Assembly (NCBI GenBank): GCA_963844315.1
Contig: CAWJOC010000017.1
Location: 248,001 to 312,000, forward strand
Source of the DNA: CAWAVN01 sp963844315
Lineage (GTDB): Bacteria; Planctomycetota; Planctomycetia; Planctomycetales; Planctomycetaceae
Length of the DNA: 64,000 bases
Direction of reading: 5' to 3'
Of this stretch, positions 47,322-57,626 are shown piece after piece; the first letter of the stretch is position 1, and each line of letters opens with the position of its first letter. Both the position numbers and the translations under genes were made by a program. Below the pieces are notes generated by a model. The model saw nothing but the letters and a program-made list of their open reading frames with translations. It did not search any database and had not been told where the DNA came from.

Positions 47322-47384
47322 AGAGCCGCGCACGAAGTAAGCGGGGATTTTCCTTTGCTTTCCGCTTACTTCGTGCGCGGCTCT
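47322..47384. repeat. Dispersed inverted repeat, copy 3
   Basis: Arms AGAGCCGCGCACGAAGTAAG... (from 47322) and ...TTCGTGCGCGGCTCT (47362-47384+1). Nearly identical arms to 18703-18764, with a different loop. It lies between the DUF1501 and DUF1553 genes of one operon, so it could act in RNA processing. Confidence 0.85.
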
Positions 47385-47405
47385 TGGTTATTCGTGATGT
47401 TATCT

Positions 47406-50210
47406 TCAATCCACAAACTGAAACTCATTCAAATTCAACAACACCAAACAATACTCGGCCAAACCGTGGTCCGCGATGTACTTCTGGCCGAATGTGGTTT
47501 CCTCCGCGTCAGGTTCCCGGGAAACCGCCAAAGCGTAGGCCCGGCGGATTTGAGCGGCGGGGTCTTTGGCGGATTCTTGTTCCAATCGCTCGGCAAAGCG
47601 GGCGGCGTAGTGCTCCATGAATTTGTTGTTTAAGAGCATCAAGGCTTGCAAAGGCGTGCTGGTCACGGAACGCTTGGGCGTGGCGACGGAGGGATCAGGA
47701 CAATCCAAAGTGTCCAACAGCGGGCTGGTTCCGGTCCGCACGCAGGTGCGGTAAAGACTGCGGCGGTTGAACTCCGGCCCAACCGCATCGAACACCGTGT
47801 AAGTTTCGTTGTTGCCGGCGCTGGAAATGGTGAAGTCGCGAAAGCCCGGCCCGCCGAGTCTCGGATCAAGCTGCCCCGACACGGCCAGCACCGTATCGCG
47901 AAACGTTTCCGCATCCAAACGCTGGGGCGTCTGCCGCCATAAAAGGCGATTGTCGGCATCAATTTCCATCGCCTGCGGCAGGGAACGCGACGATTGCCGA
48001 TACGCGGCGGACATCACGATCAGTTTTTGCATCCGCTTCAAACTCCAGGCGGGGCCTTCGGCAGGATGGATCAATTCGCCCGCGAGCCAATCGAGCAATT
48101 CGGGATGCGAAGGCAGGCCGCCCTGGAATCCAAAATCGCTGGGCGTTTGCACCAACCCTTGGCCGAAGTGATAACCCCACAACCGATTGACGATCACGCG
48201 GGGCGTCAAGGGATTTTTCACATCGGTGATCCACTCGGCCAGTTTTTTGCGCCGCTCGGATTCGCTTGAGTTTTCGTTAAGCTCCCAATCGGGAGAAACG
48301 CCCGGCAACGCCGCGATGCCGCGCGGCGCGACCACAACGCCTGGACTTCGGTAATCCCCTCGGGCCAGGATGTGCCAGGGTCCGGGTTCTTTGGGAACCG
48401 TGGTATGCACCGGCCCACCGTCCAACAGCTTTTTCACGGCTTCCAGGCGGGATTGCATCGCGGCGAGCAACCGCTCTTGTTCATTGGATTTGGGTCGTTT
48501 TGTGATCGCTTCGATTTCGCTTTGCAACGCTTTGATTCGTTTCTCAATAATCGCCTCCGATTTGCTAGGATTATCGCGCTCGTCGCCATGATAGGTTCCG
48601 CCAATCGCCGCCGAGATCTGGTAAAACTCTTTCTGCGTGATCGGGTCGAACTTGTGGTCGTGGCAGCGGGCACAATTCACGGTTAGTCCCATGAAAGTCT
48701 GGCAGACCGTGCCGACCAGCCCTTCCAATTCCTCTTCCCGCGCGAAGGCCCGCATGTCCGGCGTGCCGGTGGTGTAGGCCGTGAGGTCGTAGGGTCCCAT
48801 CACCAAAAACCCGCTGGCGATGACAGCCATTGGGTCATCGGGCGCGATCACATCGCCCGCGATCTGCCAGCGGATGAAATCATCGTAAGCCAGATCTGAA
48901 TTAAACGCCTCCACCACGAAGTCGCGGTACTTCCAGGCGCTCGGGCGCAGCTTGTTCCGCTCGAAGCCCTGGCTTTCGCCATAGCGGACGATGTCCAGCC
49001 AATGCCTGGCCCACCGCTCGCCGTAGTGCGGGGAATCGAGCAACCGGTCCACCAGTTTTTCGTAGGCGTTGGAATCGGGATCATCAATGAACTGCTTCAC
49101 CTCTTCGGGAGTGGGCGGCAAGCCGATGAGATCGAAATACAACCGGCGAATCAAAGTCCGGCGGTCGGCCATGGGCGAAGGCGAGAGGCCCGTTTCTTCC
49201 AATTCTTCCAGGATGAAATGGTCGATGGGATTCTGCGCCCAATCGGACTTGATCTCCGGCGGCTTGACGGGACGCAGCGGACCTAGCGACCACCAGTTGT
49301 AACCGGCGCGGCGGTCGGTAGTGTAGAGAAACGGATCAATCGGATCGGCGGCCCATTTGGCCCCGGCTTTCACCCAGTCCCTGAAAAGCGTGCGCTCGGC
49401 CTTTGTCAATTGCGGATGATCCTCCGGCGGCATTTCACCCGCGTCGATGCGCTGGACCAAAAGACTTTTGTCGGGATCGTTCGGAAAGAGAACCTGGCCG
49501 CTGTCGCCGCCTTTGAGGGCGGGTTCTCTTCTGGTCAGATCCAAGCCGCCGGTTTTCTCGGTCGCGTTATGGCATTCCAAACAATGCCGGGCAATGAGCA
49601 CAGCCGCTTGCGAATCGAGCGTCACCACCGCGGGGGCGGGTTTTGGAATGTCTTTTAAGGGATGATCGTTTTCCGAAAGCCTTCCCCGCCAGATTTCCAA
49701 TCCCGAAAGGTTGGCATGACCGCCCTCGGCGATAAGTTCGATCTGGCCTTTGGTCACATCCACTGGCCACGGTCCAAGCCTTTGCCACTGCCCGGCTTTG
49801 CCGCTGCTGATGTTCTTGGCGACCGTTTGCTGATTGAGCCGGACGTCGAACGATTGCGGATCGTTGTCTTCCCACAGGTAGAGATAAACGCTATAGGTTC
49901 CCGAAGGCAAGTCATTGATGACAATGCGGGCTTTGCCTCCGGGCGACCAGCGGCTGGAGCGGATCATCCGGGCGCGGGCCTCATCGGTGGCGGGAATCAG
50001 CCTTACGGCCTGGTTGTCGAACGCGGAATCCGGCAAGACTACGCCCTTCGCATCCCCGGCTTCCCATTTGTGGCCGTCAATCGTGAGCGCGGGGCCATTC
50101 AAATTGATCCCGCGAAAAAACGCGGGCTGGTCCTCGGCCATTGCGGCGGTGAAGAGACCGAGCCAAACAATGCCCAACCCCAAAATGGCCCTGATGGTCC
50201 GAACGATCAT
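47406..50210 (-). CDS. Planctomycete cytochrome c / DUF1549 / DUF1553 protein, second copy (intact)
   Basis: 934 aa from ATG 50210, followed by a signal peptide (ILGLGIVWLGLFTAAMA). Residues 25-190 look like a malectin-type carbohydrate-binding module (INDLPSGTYSVYLYLWEDN). Next is the PSCyt1 heme domain (ARHCLECHNATEK) with the distal region GEMPPEDHPQL, then DUF1549 (PIDHFILEELEETGLSPSP, YGERWARHWLDIVRYGES) and DUF1553 (TPRVIVNRLWGYHFGQGLV). A second CxxCH (NCARCHDHKFDP) is present. Exported. The carbohydrate module favours a role at polysaccharides. It is the best-preserved long gene of its type here and a guide for repairing 12004-14504. Confidence 0.93.
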   Translation of the reverse strand: MIVRTIRAILGLGIVWLGLFTAAMAEDQPAFFRGINLNGPALTIDGHKWEAGDAKGVVLPDSAFDNQAVRLIPATDEARARMIRSSRWSPGGKARIVINDLPSGTYSVYLYLWEDNDPQSFDVRLNQQTVAKNISSGKAGQWQRLGPWPVDVTKGQIELIAEGGHANLSGLEIWRGRLSENDHPLKDIPKPAPAVVTLDSQAAVLIARHCLECHNATEKTGGLDLTRREPALKGGDSGQVLFPNDPDKSLLVQRIDAGEMPPEDHPQLTKAERTLFRDWVKAGAKWAADPIDPFLYTTDRRAGYNWWSLGPLRPVKPPEIKSDWAQNPIDHFILEELEETGLSPSPMADRRTLIRRLYFDLIGLPPTPEEVKQFIDDPDSNAYEKLVDRLLDSPHYGERWARHWLDIVRYGESQGFERNKLRPSAWKYRDFVVEAFNSDLAYDDFIRWQIAGDVIAPDDPMAVIASGFLVMGPYDLTAYTTGTPDMRAFAREEELEGLVGTVCQTFMGLTVNCARCHDHKFDPITQKEFYQISAAIGGTYHGDERDNPSKSEAIIEKRIKALQSEIEAITKRPKSNEQERLLAAMQSRLEAVKKLLDGGPVHTTVPKEPGPWHILARGDYRSPGVVVAPRGIAALPGVSPDWELNENSSESERRKKLAEWITDVKNPLTPRVIVNRLWGYHFGQGLVQTPSDFGFQGGLPSHPELLDWLAGELIHPAEGPAWSLKRMQKLIVMSAAYRQSSRSLPQAMEIDADNRLLWRQTPQRLDAETFRDTVLAVSGQLDPRLGGPGFRDFTISSAGNNETYTVFDAVGPEFNRRSLYRTCVRTGTSPLLDTLDCPDPSVATPKRSVTSTPLQALMLLNNKFMEHYAARFAERLEQESAKDPAAQIRRAYALAVSREPDAEETTFGQKYIADHGLAEYCLVLLNLNEFQFVD

Positions 50211-50394
50211 GGTAAAACCCGGTGTTGTTGAGCGGACGGAAAAAGAAACGAGTGCGGCTCTCCCAATCAAAGGAATCGAGCAGCCAGGACAGTGCGGCCA
50301 CACCCTAAATATGTTCTATGCCCAAGCCGGTTCCCCCGCAAGCGAGTTGGCCTTTTGGAAACTCTCGCTTGTGTAGCGTCCACCTTTGATTGGC

Positions 50395-50468
50395 GTGTGC
50401 CACTGGCTCTGCCAGTGCGAAAGTCCATTCAACATCCTTCGCAAGCACTGGCAAAGCCAGTGGCACAC
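50395..50468. repeat. Inverted CACTGGC(T/A)(C/A)(T/A)GCCAGTG repeat
   Basis: Arms GTGTGCCACTGGCTCTGCCA (50395 on) and GCACTGGCAAAGCCAGTGGC (50445 on), facing each other. A single arm occurs at 14701-14722. It lies in the 554-bp non-coding stretch 50211-50764, which also holds the next element. Confidence 0.75.
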
Positions 50469-50486
50469 TCGCCACTTTGGGATTGG

Positions 50487-50610
50487 TTTTGTCCCCTCTC
50501 CCCTGGGGGAGAGGGCTAGGGTGAGGGGGACGAACTCAAGTTGAACGTCTTCTCGATATCGTCCCCCTCATCCGGCCTTCGGCCACCTTCTCCCCAGGGG
50601 AGAAGGGAGA
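50487..50610. repeat. Dispersed hairpin element, copy 2
   Basis: Same element as 2093-2209: TTTTGTCCCCTCTCCC at the left, an internal TCGTCCCCCTCATCCGGCC, and CCAGGGGAGAAGGG at the right. No RT or SWIM gene is near this copy, so the element is not part of the retron. Confidence 0.8.
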
Positions 50611-50764
50611 TATCAAAGCTCTTTGGTTAGGGCGAAGCCCCGTTACGGATTGGCATTTCTCAAATCGAAAAAGCCGCTTGGTCCTTGGACAGATCGGATT
50701 TTGAATCTATCATCAGCGGGTCAATCGGGCGGCTATTCCTTTTGAACGATTCCGCGAGAACGGC

Positions 50765-51819
50765 ATGATTCGTCGGGATGGAGAATCGGGTTGGATTTTG
50801 ATCTCGCAGGTGGATCACGCGCATCTGGCGGCGAACATGGCGGGAGCGTGGGGCAATGAGAAAACGCCCGGATTGCCTTGTCCCGAAATCCTCGTGCCGG
50901 CCATTCGCGACCATGACGAAGGCTGGCGGGATTGGGAACGCCTGCCGGACATCGACCCCGAAACGCATTGGCCGCGTAACTTCACCGAAATGCCGCCCCA
51001 TGAAGCCGCCCGGATTTGGACCCACAGCATCGAAACCTGCCGCCGAGGGCGGCAATCCATCGTGGCCAGCGTGGATGAGTTCCGCTGGTTTCTGGCGCTC
51101 GCCGGGATGCGGCTGACGCACGAGCGGGCCATCGTGGCGGAGGAAGTGTTTTCCAGCCGGGAAGCCTTTTCGGCGGAAGATCTGATCGAGCGGTTGCCGG
51201 AGCGGGACGATGGCCGGCGGGTTTCCAGATCCACCGTGTACCGCACCTTGGCCTTGATGGAGGAAGCCCGGCTGTTAAGGAAAGTCTCCCTGGGAACTTA
51301 CCGCGATGCCTACGAGCAAACCCGCAAGATAGGCGGCGGGTCGGCCTTGGGAGGCCTCTGGGTCAGCAGGCATTTCACATTTTTGGCCGAGCGCGCGGGC
51401 CAAGGGAAGTCCAGCGAAACCCATCCCGTTCGCGGAGTTCCTCGCCGAGCAAAACCGGCTGCAAAGGCAATGGACGGCGGAGATCTCGAAAGAGCATGGC
51501 CCCTTGGAAACCTCGCTTGCTGATTGAAGCCGGGTTTCACTGGGTGCAGTTGTTCGACCGGTTCAGTCTCTGGCTTTGCTGCCAGGAGCGGACGTCGACC
51601 GAATCGTTCCAATTGCCCACGGGGGAAACCGTGCACTTCACCCCGCTCAAATCCGGCGAGGTGGCCGTGGAGCCGTTTCCATTTTCCGTTCCGGCAATGG
51701 AATTGGAAGTGGACGCCAAACGCCTTACCAAGAAAACGTTTCCCAACCGGGCGGCTTTGCACGCCGCCTTGGATCAGGCCCCCAGGGAACGCCTGAGGTG
51801 GCAACTCGTCCGCTGGTAA
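50765..51819 (+). CDS. DUF3891 protein with an inserted Fur-like winged helix (two apparent frameshifts)
   Basis: Residues 1-94 match DUF3891 (ILISQVDHAHLAANMAGAWG, PAIRDHDEGWRDWE). At about 95-186 the frame carries the DNA-binding half of a Fur-family regulator (EFRWFLALAGMRLTHERAIV, SRSTVYRTLALMEEARLL) without the metal-binding dimer domain. From about 188 DUF3891 resumes (GGLWVSRHFTFLAERAG, FDRFSLWLCCQE) through shifts near 51430 and 51515 to the stop at 51819. Without the insert the protein would be about 258 aa, the family norm. DUF3891 function is unknown. The insert is exactly in frame, so this is either a domain insertion or an assembly artefact; I cannot tell which. Confidence 0.75.
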
Positions 51820-51824
51820 GACCT

Positions 51825-53355
51825 TTACCCGCGTTTTCGTTTGAGCAGCAGAAAACCGGCCAGGATGATCCCCCCCAAGATCGATGCGGGCAGGATCCAC
51901 CGGTTCGCGTCCTTCGGAGGGAGGGCGGCATCTGCTTCCTCCCAATCCACGTTCTTCAAGGTTCCAGGGGCGGGCGGATTGCTCTCGGAATACAAAAACG
52001 GGGCAGCGGATTCGACAGGCGCGGCGCTCGCGGTGGGCGGCGGCAAGGGCGGGATCGGAGCAGAGATCGCCGGTTCGCTCATCGCCACTTCAAACGGCGG
52101 CAAGGGCGGGATCTCCGTCGCCGGCGGAGCCAAAGGCACTGACGGAAGCGGCATTTCCATCGGCGGATCCAAAGGCCCTTCCACCGAAACCGCCGCCCCT
52201 TGATTGACGCCCACGCGACGCGGTTCCGCGTTCGCCAGCCCGGAGTGCAATTCCCCTGGCTCCCGTTGAGCGGGACTTGGAACGATCACTGGCGACTCCG
52301 CAGGGCTTAACGTCTCCGGAGCAATCACCGCCTGCTGCATGGCATGCGTCGAATGCGGAAGAGATGAGAGGACCTGAGCCTCTTCCGGCGGCAAGGTTTC
52401 CCAGGGAGCTTTCGTGTCGGAAAGGTCCGATTCGGGAAATTCGATGCTCAGCGTGGGAGGGGCCGGTGGTTGGACCGGGTGAGCCTGAACCACTAATGGT
52501 TCGACAATAGGCATAGGATATTCAATCCCCGTGGGCGGGACTTTCAGCCGGTCTTGCAAAACCCGCACCAAATCCGCGGGGGGATCTTCCTCCGGCCCGA
52601 AAAAGAGTTCCGCCCGGCGAGCCAGATCCTCGGCGGCGGTCGCCCACTTGAGTGCCGATGCGTACTCTCCCTGTTGGATTTGACGGCGTGCGGTTTTCAT
52701 CATGGCTTCCACGCGCTGGCGGCTGACTTCGGAAGCCTCGGCTTGGGACCGGACCGGAATGGAGTTTTTCGCATCCTGGCTGAGAGCGATCTTCAAGCGG
52801 TCCAACTGCGAGGGGCCGGGGGAGTTTCTGGGAACGATTTGCGGATTGGCCGCCGGTGGGGTCGCATTCCGCCTGTCGCTGGAAGAGACGTCGGAAACCG
52901 GCAATTGATGCTGCACCAACCGGAACGGGTTGCCTTCGGTCATCCGTTGGGCCTGTTCTTCGGCGGAGGCGTTCGAAGGAATCGGGGGCACATCGAACAG
53001 CGTTTGAGCTGTAGCCGAATTCGTTCTCGCATCACCCGCGGGCAGGTTTTCCTCGCGATACAAAGGCAGTGCCGGGCAGGTTCTCGCCTTGAGTGCCAAA
53101 GTTTTGCGCGAGGAAGGGATCCTCGGAGCCATCAGGCCTTTGGGACCTTGCCCCAAAAGTTTGGGGATCAATCCGCCGGGTTGGCCCTCGGAGCCGGCCA
53201 TGTGATCCGGTGCGCTGCTCAAATCCCCAAAACCGCCGGAATGCCAACTCTCCGCCGGGCCTATGCGAGCATCCAAACGGGATGAACACCCCACCCGCCA
53301 AGAGGGCGAGAGAGAACGAGCGGGAAAAAGTTTGACGGGAATCCAGCCGACGCAT
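51825..53355 (-). CDS. Pro-rich envelope protein (start and joins uncertain)
   Basis: The start at 53355 gives a lipoprotein-like signal (FSLALLAGGVFIPFGC). The main frame below it (to stop 51825) has a helical domain (QQGEYASALKWATAAEDLAR, a repeat-like pair of helices), then about 250 residues rich in Pro, Ala and Glu with repeated PPLPP motifs, and ends in one membrane helix with a basic tail (ASILGGIILAGFLLLKRKRG). Between residues 25 and 105 two frames are mixed, so one or two shifts are likely near 53100-53260. Low-complexity Pro-rich proteins with this layout are common in Planctomycetota. Function unknown; probably spans the periplasm. Confidence 0.65.
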
Positions 53356-53613
53356 CGGTCAAACCTTCGAAAAATGTCCAGGACATTCGCGCGGATCGTG
53401 CCCGTGCGGAATGAACGAAAATTCATCACTGCTTATTAGATCGACGGGAACGATTATGCGGGTGAGACCGATTATGCCGGTCATTCAAATTTTGCCCGAC
53501 TTTGCGGATTCACGCATTAACGTTTGTTTAACAATTCTGCTCTCGATTCGCCCTCGGTCCCTGTGATAGAACCCGCGCTTTGTTTAAGACCCTATGGACT
53601 TGGAGGCAGACTG

Positions 53614-54375
53614 ATGAAAACCGTGGGGATCATCCCGGCCAGATGGGCTTCCAGCCGCTTGCCGGGGAAACTTCTGTTGGCGAAAACCGGAAAGCCTTTG
53701 CTGCAATACACTTGGGAAGCGGCCTGCCGGTCACGTCGGCTTTCGGAGGTGATCGTCGCCACCGACAGCGTGGTAATTTTGGAGGCGGTCATCGGCGTTC
53801 GGGGGCCGGGCGGAGATGACCGGCGAACATGCCAGCGGCACCGACCGCATCGCCGAGGTCGCCCGCCGATGTTGTCCCGACGCGGATCTCCTGGTCAATA
53901 TCCAAGGCGATGAGCCGGAACTCGATCCCCGGCAAATCGATACGCTCGTGGACACGATGCGGAAGCATCCCGAAACCGAGATGGCCACCCTCGCCGCCCC
54001 GATTCGCTCGCGGGAGGTTTTGGAAGACAAATCTTGCACGAAAGTCGTCTGTGCGAAGGATGGCCGGGCGCTGTATTTCAGCCGGGCGGCGATCCCCGTG
54101 TGCCGGGATGCCTCGCCAGAGGACATCGAAACCCTCCTCGCCCAGGATCCGCCCTGGAAGCTGCATTTGGGGATTTATGCCTATCGCCGGGAGTTTTTAG
54201 AGCGGTTGACCGGGTTGCCGGTTTCCCCGTTGGAACGGCTGGAGAAACTGGAGCAACTTGCGCCTTGGAAGCGGGAGCGACGATCCAAGTCGCCGTCGTG
54301 GAGCATTATGCGGTTGGCATCGACACGCCGAGCGATTATGCTCAATTCGTCGCCCGCCAAAAACGGGCGGCTTGA
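53614..54375 (+). CDS. kdsB: 3-deoxy-manno-octulosonate cytidylyltransferase (two apparent frameshifts)
   Basis: ATG 53614 starts MKTVGIIPARWASSRLPGK, the nucleotide-binding motif. After a shift near 53800 the frame gives MTGEHASGTDRIAEVAR and LLVNIQGDEPELDPRQI; after another near 54270 it ends VEHYAVGIDTPSDYAQF at 54375. Joined length about 253 aa, normal for KdsB. It couples CTP to Kdo for lipopolysaccharide synthesis, which fits the LPS-containing outer membrane of planctomycetes. The next gene is pyrG, which makes CTP, a recurrent pairing. Both shifts are one-base and lie in or near G/C runs. Confidence 0.88.
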
Positions 54376-54448
54376 CGGGAGGCTGTAGACCGTAGACTTT
54401 AGGCTGTAGGAAGACAGGGCGACTACGAACGGTTTCCTTAGCCCAAAT

Positions 54449-54482
54449 CCAGCGAGGGAAAGAATCTCGAATCCCTCGCTGG
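54449..54482 (+). promoter_or_regulatory. Hairpin between kdsB and pyrG
   Basis: Perfect 11-bp stem (CCAGCGAGGGA with TCCCTCGCTGG), 12-nt loop, 58 bp before pyrG. There is no T-run. It could be a weak terminator, a processing site or a pyrG leader; pyrG leaders are regulated in some bacteria, but nothing here shows the mechanism. Confidence 0.45.
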
Positions 54483-54540
54483 CACTTTGTTAGATTGTTT
54501 AGGCGAATTGGCTCGACAACATTTCTCAACAATTGACTCC

Positions 54541-56165
54541 ATGACGAAGCACATTTTTGTAACCGGCGGGGTGGTGAGTTCCTTGGGCAAGGGGCTGACC
54601 TCGGCCTCGATTGGGCTTTTGCTCGAACGCCGCGGATTGCGCGTGCGGATGCAAAAGCTCGACCCCTATATCAACGTCGATCCCGGCACGATGAGCCCCT
54701 ATCAGCACGGCGAGGTTTACGTCCTCGATGATGGGGCCGAGACCGATTTGGACCTGGGCCATTACGAGCGCTTCACCAACAGCCCCTTATCCCGCGAATC
54801 GAATTACACCACCGGGCAAATCTATCTGCGGGTGATCGAGCGCGAACGCCGGGGCGAATACCTGGGCCGGACGGTGCAGGTCGTGCCGCACATCACCGAC
54901 CAGATCAAGGAGTGCATCCGTGGGCTTGCCCGCCCCGACGTGGATGTGGTCATCACGGAACTCGGCGGAACGGTGGGCGACATCGAAGGCTTGCCGTTCC
55001 TCGAAGCCATCCGGCAAATCCCCTTGGACGTGGGCAAGGAGAATTGCCTGTTTATCCATCTGACTCTCGTTCCCTACCTCAAAGCCGCCGGGGAAGCCAA
55101 GACCAAGCCCACGCAGCACTCCGTCGGGCAACTCAGGCAGATCGGGATTCAGCCGGACATTTTGATCGTCCGCACGGAACGCCCCATCGGCAGGGAGCAC
55201 ACCGACAAGATCGCCTCGTTCTGCAACGTCGAAAACAAAGCCGTGATCGAAGAGGTGGATAAGGAATTCTCCATCTACGAAGTGCCCCTGGGATTGGTGG
55301 AGCATAAGCTCGACAAACTCATCATCGAAAAGCTGCGGCCTCAATGCGGGGCCTTTGGAGATTGATGATTGGCAAGAGTTGATGCACAAAATCCGGCATC
55401 CCAAGCAGGAAGTCACGATCGCGGTCGTCGGCAAGTACATCGATCACATCGATGCCTACAAGTCGATCTACGAATCGCTGACGCACGCGGGCTTTGCCCA
55501 TTCGACGCGCGTGCTCGTGCAAACGCATCGAAGCCGAGGACATGCAAAAGCAAGACCCTAGGATCCTGCTGGGCGGGGCGGATGGCATTCTGGTCCCAGG
55601 CGGCTTTGGGATGCGGGGCATCGAAGGCAAGATCGAAGCCGTGCGCTACGCCCGCGAGCAAAAGATTCCCTACTTCGGCATTTGCTTAGGGATGCAGGTC
55701 GCGGTGATCGAATACGCCCGCCAGGTTCTGGGATTGGAAAAAGCCAACAGCACCGAGTTCGACGCCAACACCCCCGACCCGGTCATCTGCATTCTGGAAG
55801 AGCAAAAAGCCGTGACCCACAAAGGCGGCACCATGCGCTTGGGCGCGCAGCCTTGCATCCTGGAAGATGACTCCCTCGCCGCGAGATGCTACCAGACCCA
55901 AGAGATCACCGAGCGCCACCGGCACCGCTACGAGTTCAACCCCGATTACCGCTCGCAATTCATCGAAAAGGGCCTCATCCCCACCGGAACCAGCCCCAAC
56001 GGCAAACTGGTGGAAATCATCGAACTCCCCAACCACCCGTGGTTTTTAGCGGTCCAATTCCACCCCGAATTCAAATCCAAACCCCACGCCCCGCACCCCC
56101 TCTTCAAAGGCTTCCTCGAAGCGGCCCTCAAGTCGAGAAAACAACGGCTTAGGGAGGATGGTTAA
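54541..56165 (+). CDS. pyrG: CTP synthase (two apparent frameshifts)
   Basis: ATG 54541. Synthetase domain: HIFVTGGVVSSLGKGLTSAS (P-loop) and QKLDPYINVDPGTMSPYQHG. The frame shifts near 55350, where the GGGG run has one G too many: removing it restores PLEIDDWQELMHKI. It shifts again near 55525. The glutaminase domain follows with PYFGICLGMQVAVIEYAR (nucleophile Cys) and FHPEFKSKPHAPHPLF (His, Glu). Total about 540 aa, normal. It makes CTP from UTP, ATP and glutamine. An essential gene, so the shifts must be read errors. Directly downstream of kdsB. Confidence 0.95.
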
Positions 56166-56266
56166 GAGTAGAGTCCGCTTTGCGGACCATACAAGCGCTG
56201 GCATGATGAGCTAATCGAAGTTAATATCCAATCTCTGGGATCAGTAAGTTTCGCTCCAATGGGATA

Positions 56267-56704
56267 TTGCGAGGTGGGAACTTGGACGGGAAACTCGACC
56301 ACGTCGGCAAACTGCGCGAGGCGTATCAGCTCTGGCATGAGACGCGCGGCGGGAGCGTCAAGCATTGGATGGACTTGATGGCCGATGATGTGACGATGCA
56401 GGCCGTCAGCGGCGGGAAGCCGGATATGCCCTTCACAAAGGCGAATCGCGGCAAGGCCGAAGCCGAGCAGTATTTCTCTGGGATGGCCGCCGATTGGGAA
56501 ATGATCCACTTCACACCCACGGAGTTCATCGCCGACGGGGACCGCGTGGTCGTTTTGAGCACGGTCGCGTTCCGGTACAAGAAGACGGGAAAAATCGCCG
56601 AATCGCCAAAGGCCGACGTGTTCCGGTTCCGTGATGGCCAAATTGTCGAGTTCTTCGAGTTCTTCGACACCGCCAGCGCCTTCGCCGCAACCCGCCCGGA
56701 TTGA
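56267..56704 (+). CDS. NTF2/SnoaL-like protein
   Basis: 145 aa if begun at the TTG at 56267 (a later TTG at 56282 is equally possible; no ATG fits). Cone-shaped alpha+beta SnoaL fold: LREAYQLWHETRGGSVKHWM, DGDRVVVLSTVAFRYKKTG, VFRFRDGQIVEFFEFFDT. Small-molecule isomerase, dehydratase or ligand-binding functions are all seen in the family. Single gene with no clear partner. Confidence 0.8.
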   Translation: MRGGNLDGKLDHVGKLREAYQLWHETRGGSVKHWMDLMADDVTMQAVSGGKPDMPFTKANRGKAEAEQYFSGMAADWEMIHFTPTEFIADGDRVVVLSTVAFRYKKTGKIAESPKADVFRFRDGQIVEFFEFFDTASAFAATRPD

Positions 56705-56737
56705 ACGCCCTCCGGCGTGCCACACAAACGCCAAAAA

Positions 56738-57232
56738 TCAGGGCATTTCCGCCGGGCCGGGGTCGTTCGGCAAGCCGCCGATTTGCCGGACGGCTTCATA
56801 AGCCACCGTGTTGACGGTGCTGGCGAGGTTCAAACTCCGCACGGCTTCGTACATGGGAAGCCTGAGCGTTTGGGTGGGGTTCTCTTCCAAAATCGCCGCA
56901 GGCAGGCCGCGGGTTTCGCTGCCGAAGACTAAGACATCGCCCGCATTGAACGTGGCCTCCCAAACCAACCGGCGGCCGAATTTGGTCAGATACCACCACG
57001 TGCGGTCGGCGAGGTGCTCGCGAACTTCATTCAAATCCTCGACGACTTCCCAATCCAGATGCTGCCAGTAATCCATGCCCGCCCTGCGGAGCGAGCGGTC
57101 ATCCACGCGGAATCCCAAAGGCCGAACCAGCCAAAGCTTCGCCCCAATCGCCACGCAAGTCCGCCCGATGTTCCCGGTATTCTGCGGAATATCCGGCTGA
57201 TACAAGACAATATGCAGTAAAGCCTCATCCAT
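56738..57232 (-). CDS. trmL: tRNA (cytidine(34)-2'-O)-methyltransferase
   Basis: 164 aa from ATG 57232, which suits the family (MDEALLHIVLYQPDIPQNTG). SPOUT methyltransferase: motif 1 NTGNIGRTCVAIGAKLWLV, motif 2 VFGSETRGLPAAI, motif 3 LPMYEAVRSLNLASTVNTVAYE with the deep trefoil knot. Methylates the wobble ribose of tRNA-Leu isoacceptors using SAM. The gene upstream, a 114-aa hypothetical, overlaps it by 8 bp. Confidence 0.93.
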   Translation of the reverse strand: MDEALLHIVLYQPDIPQNTGNIGRTCVAIGAKLWLVRPLGFRVDDRSLRRAGMDYWQHLDWEVVEDLNEVREHLADRTWWYLTKFGRRLVWEATFNAGDVLVFGSETRGLPAAILEENPTQTLRLPMYEAVRSLNLASTVNTVAYEAVRQIGGLPNDPGPAEMP

Positions 57233-57569
57233 AGATCGTGATGGCTCCGAGTTGCGGACCATCTCCATTCTCCTCGATCTCCTTCAAGAGTCGCTGCTCT
57301 TCGGAATCATAATGTTGCAATCTTTCCTTTCGTTCCTCTTCGGACATTGAGACGACAAAATCCCAAATCATTTGAATTGCACGTTCATTAAATGGAAACT
57401 CCTCCGTTGACGCCCGCAGAGTGGACCATTCATAACGGATTGCATCAGTGAGAGGAGTCTCGGCATTTATTTCACGAGTTTTGATGTTTTCACAGGCAAA
57501 GAAAAGTGTCCGTAACTGACGACACATTCGAGCAGTTGGCCAGGATTTATAATATATGTCATAACCCAA
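57225..57569 (-). CDS. Hypothetical protein overlapping trmL
   Basis: 114 aa, no signal or membrane segment; a helical protein with an acidic patch (FVVSMSEEERKERLQHYDSE). It overlaps the trmL start by 8 bp, so the two are likely coupled. No family recognised. The sequence is AT-richer than trmL. Confidence 0.6.
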   Translation of the reverse strand: MGYDIYYKSWPTARMCRQLRTLFFACENIKTREINAETPLTDAIRYEWSTLRASTEEFPFNERAIQMIWDFVVSMSEEERKERLQHYDSEEQRLLKEIEENGDGPQLGAITIYG

Positions 57570-57626
57570 TACTTCCCAGGTTCTGGGTATTCCCTGGCCT
57601 GTGACCTACGGGCCCTGACCGCTGAT

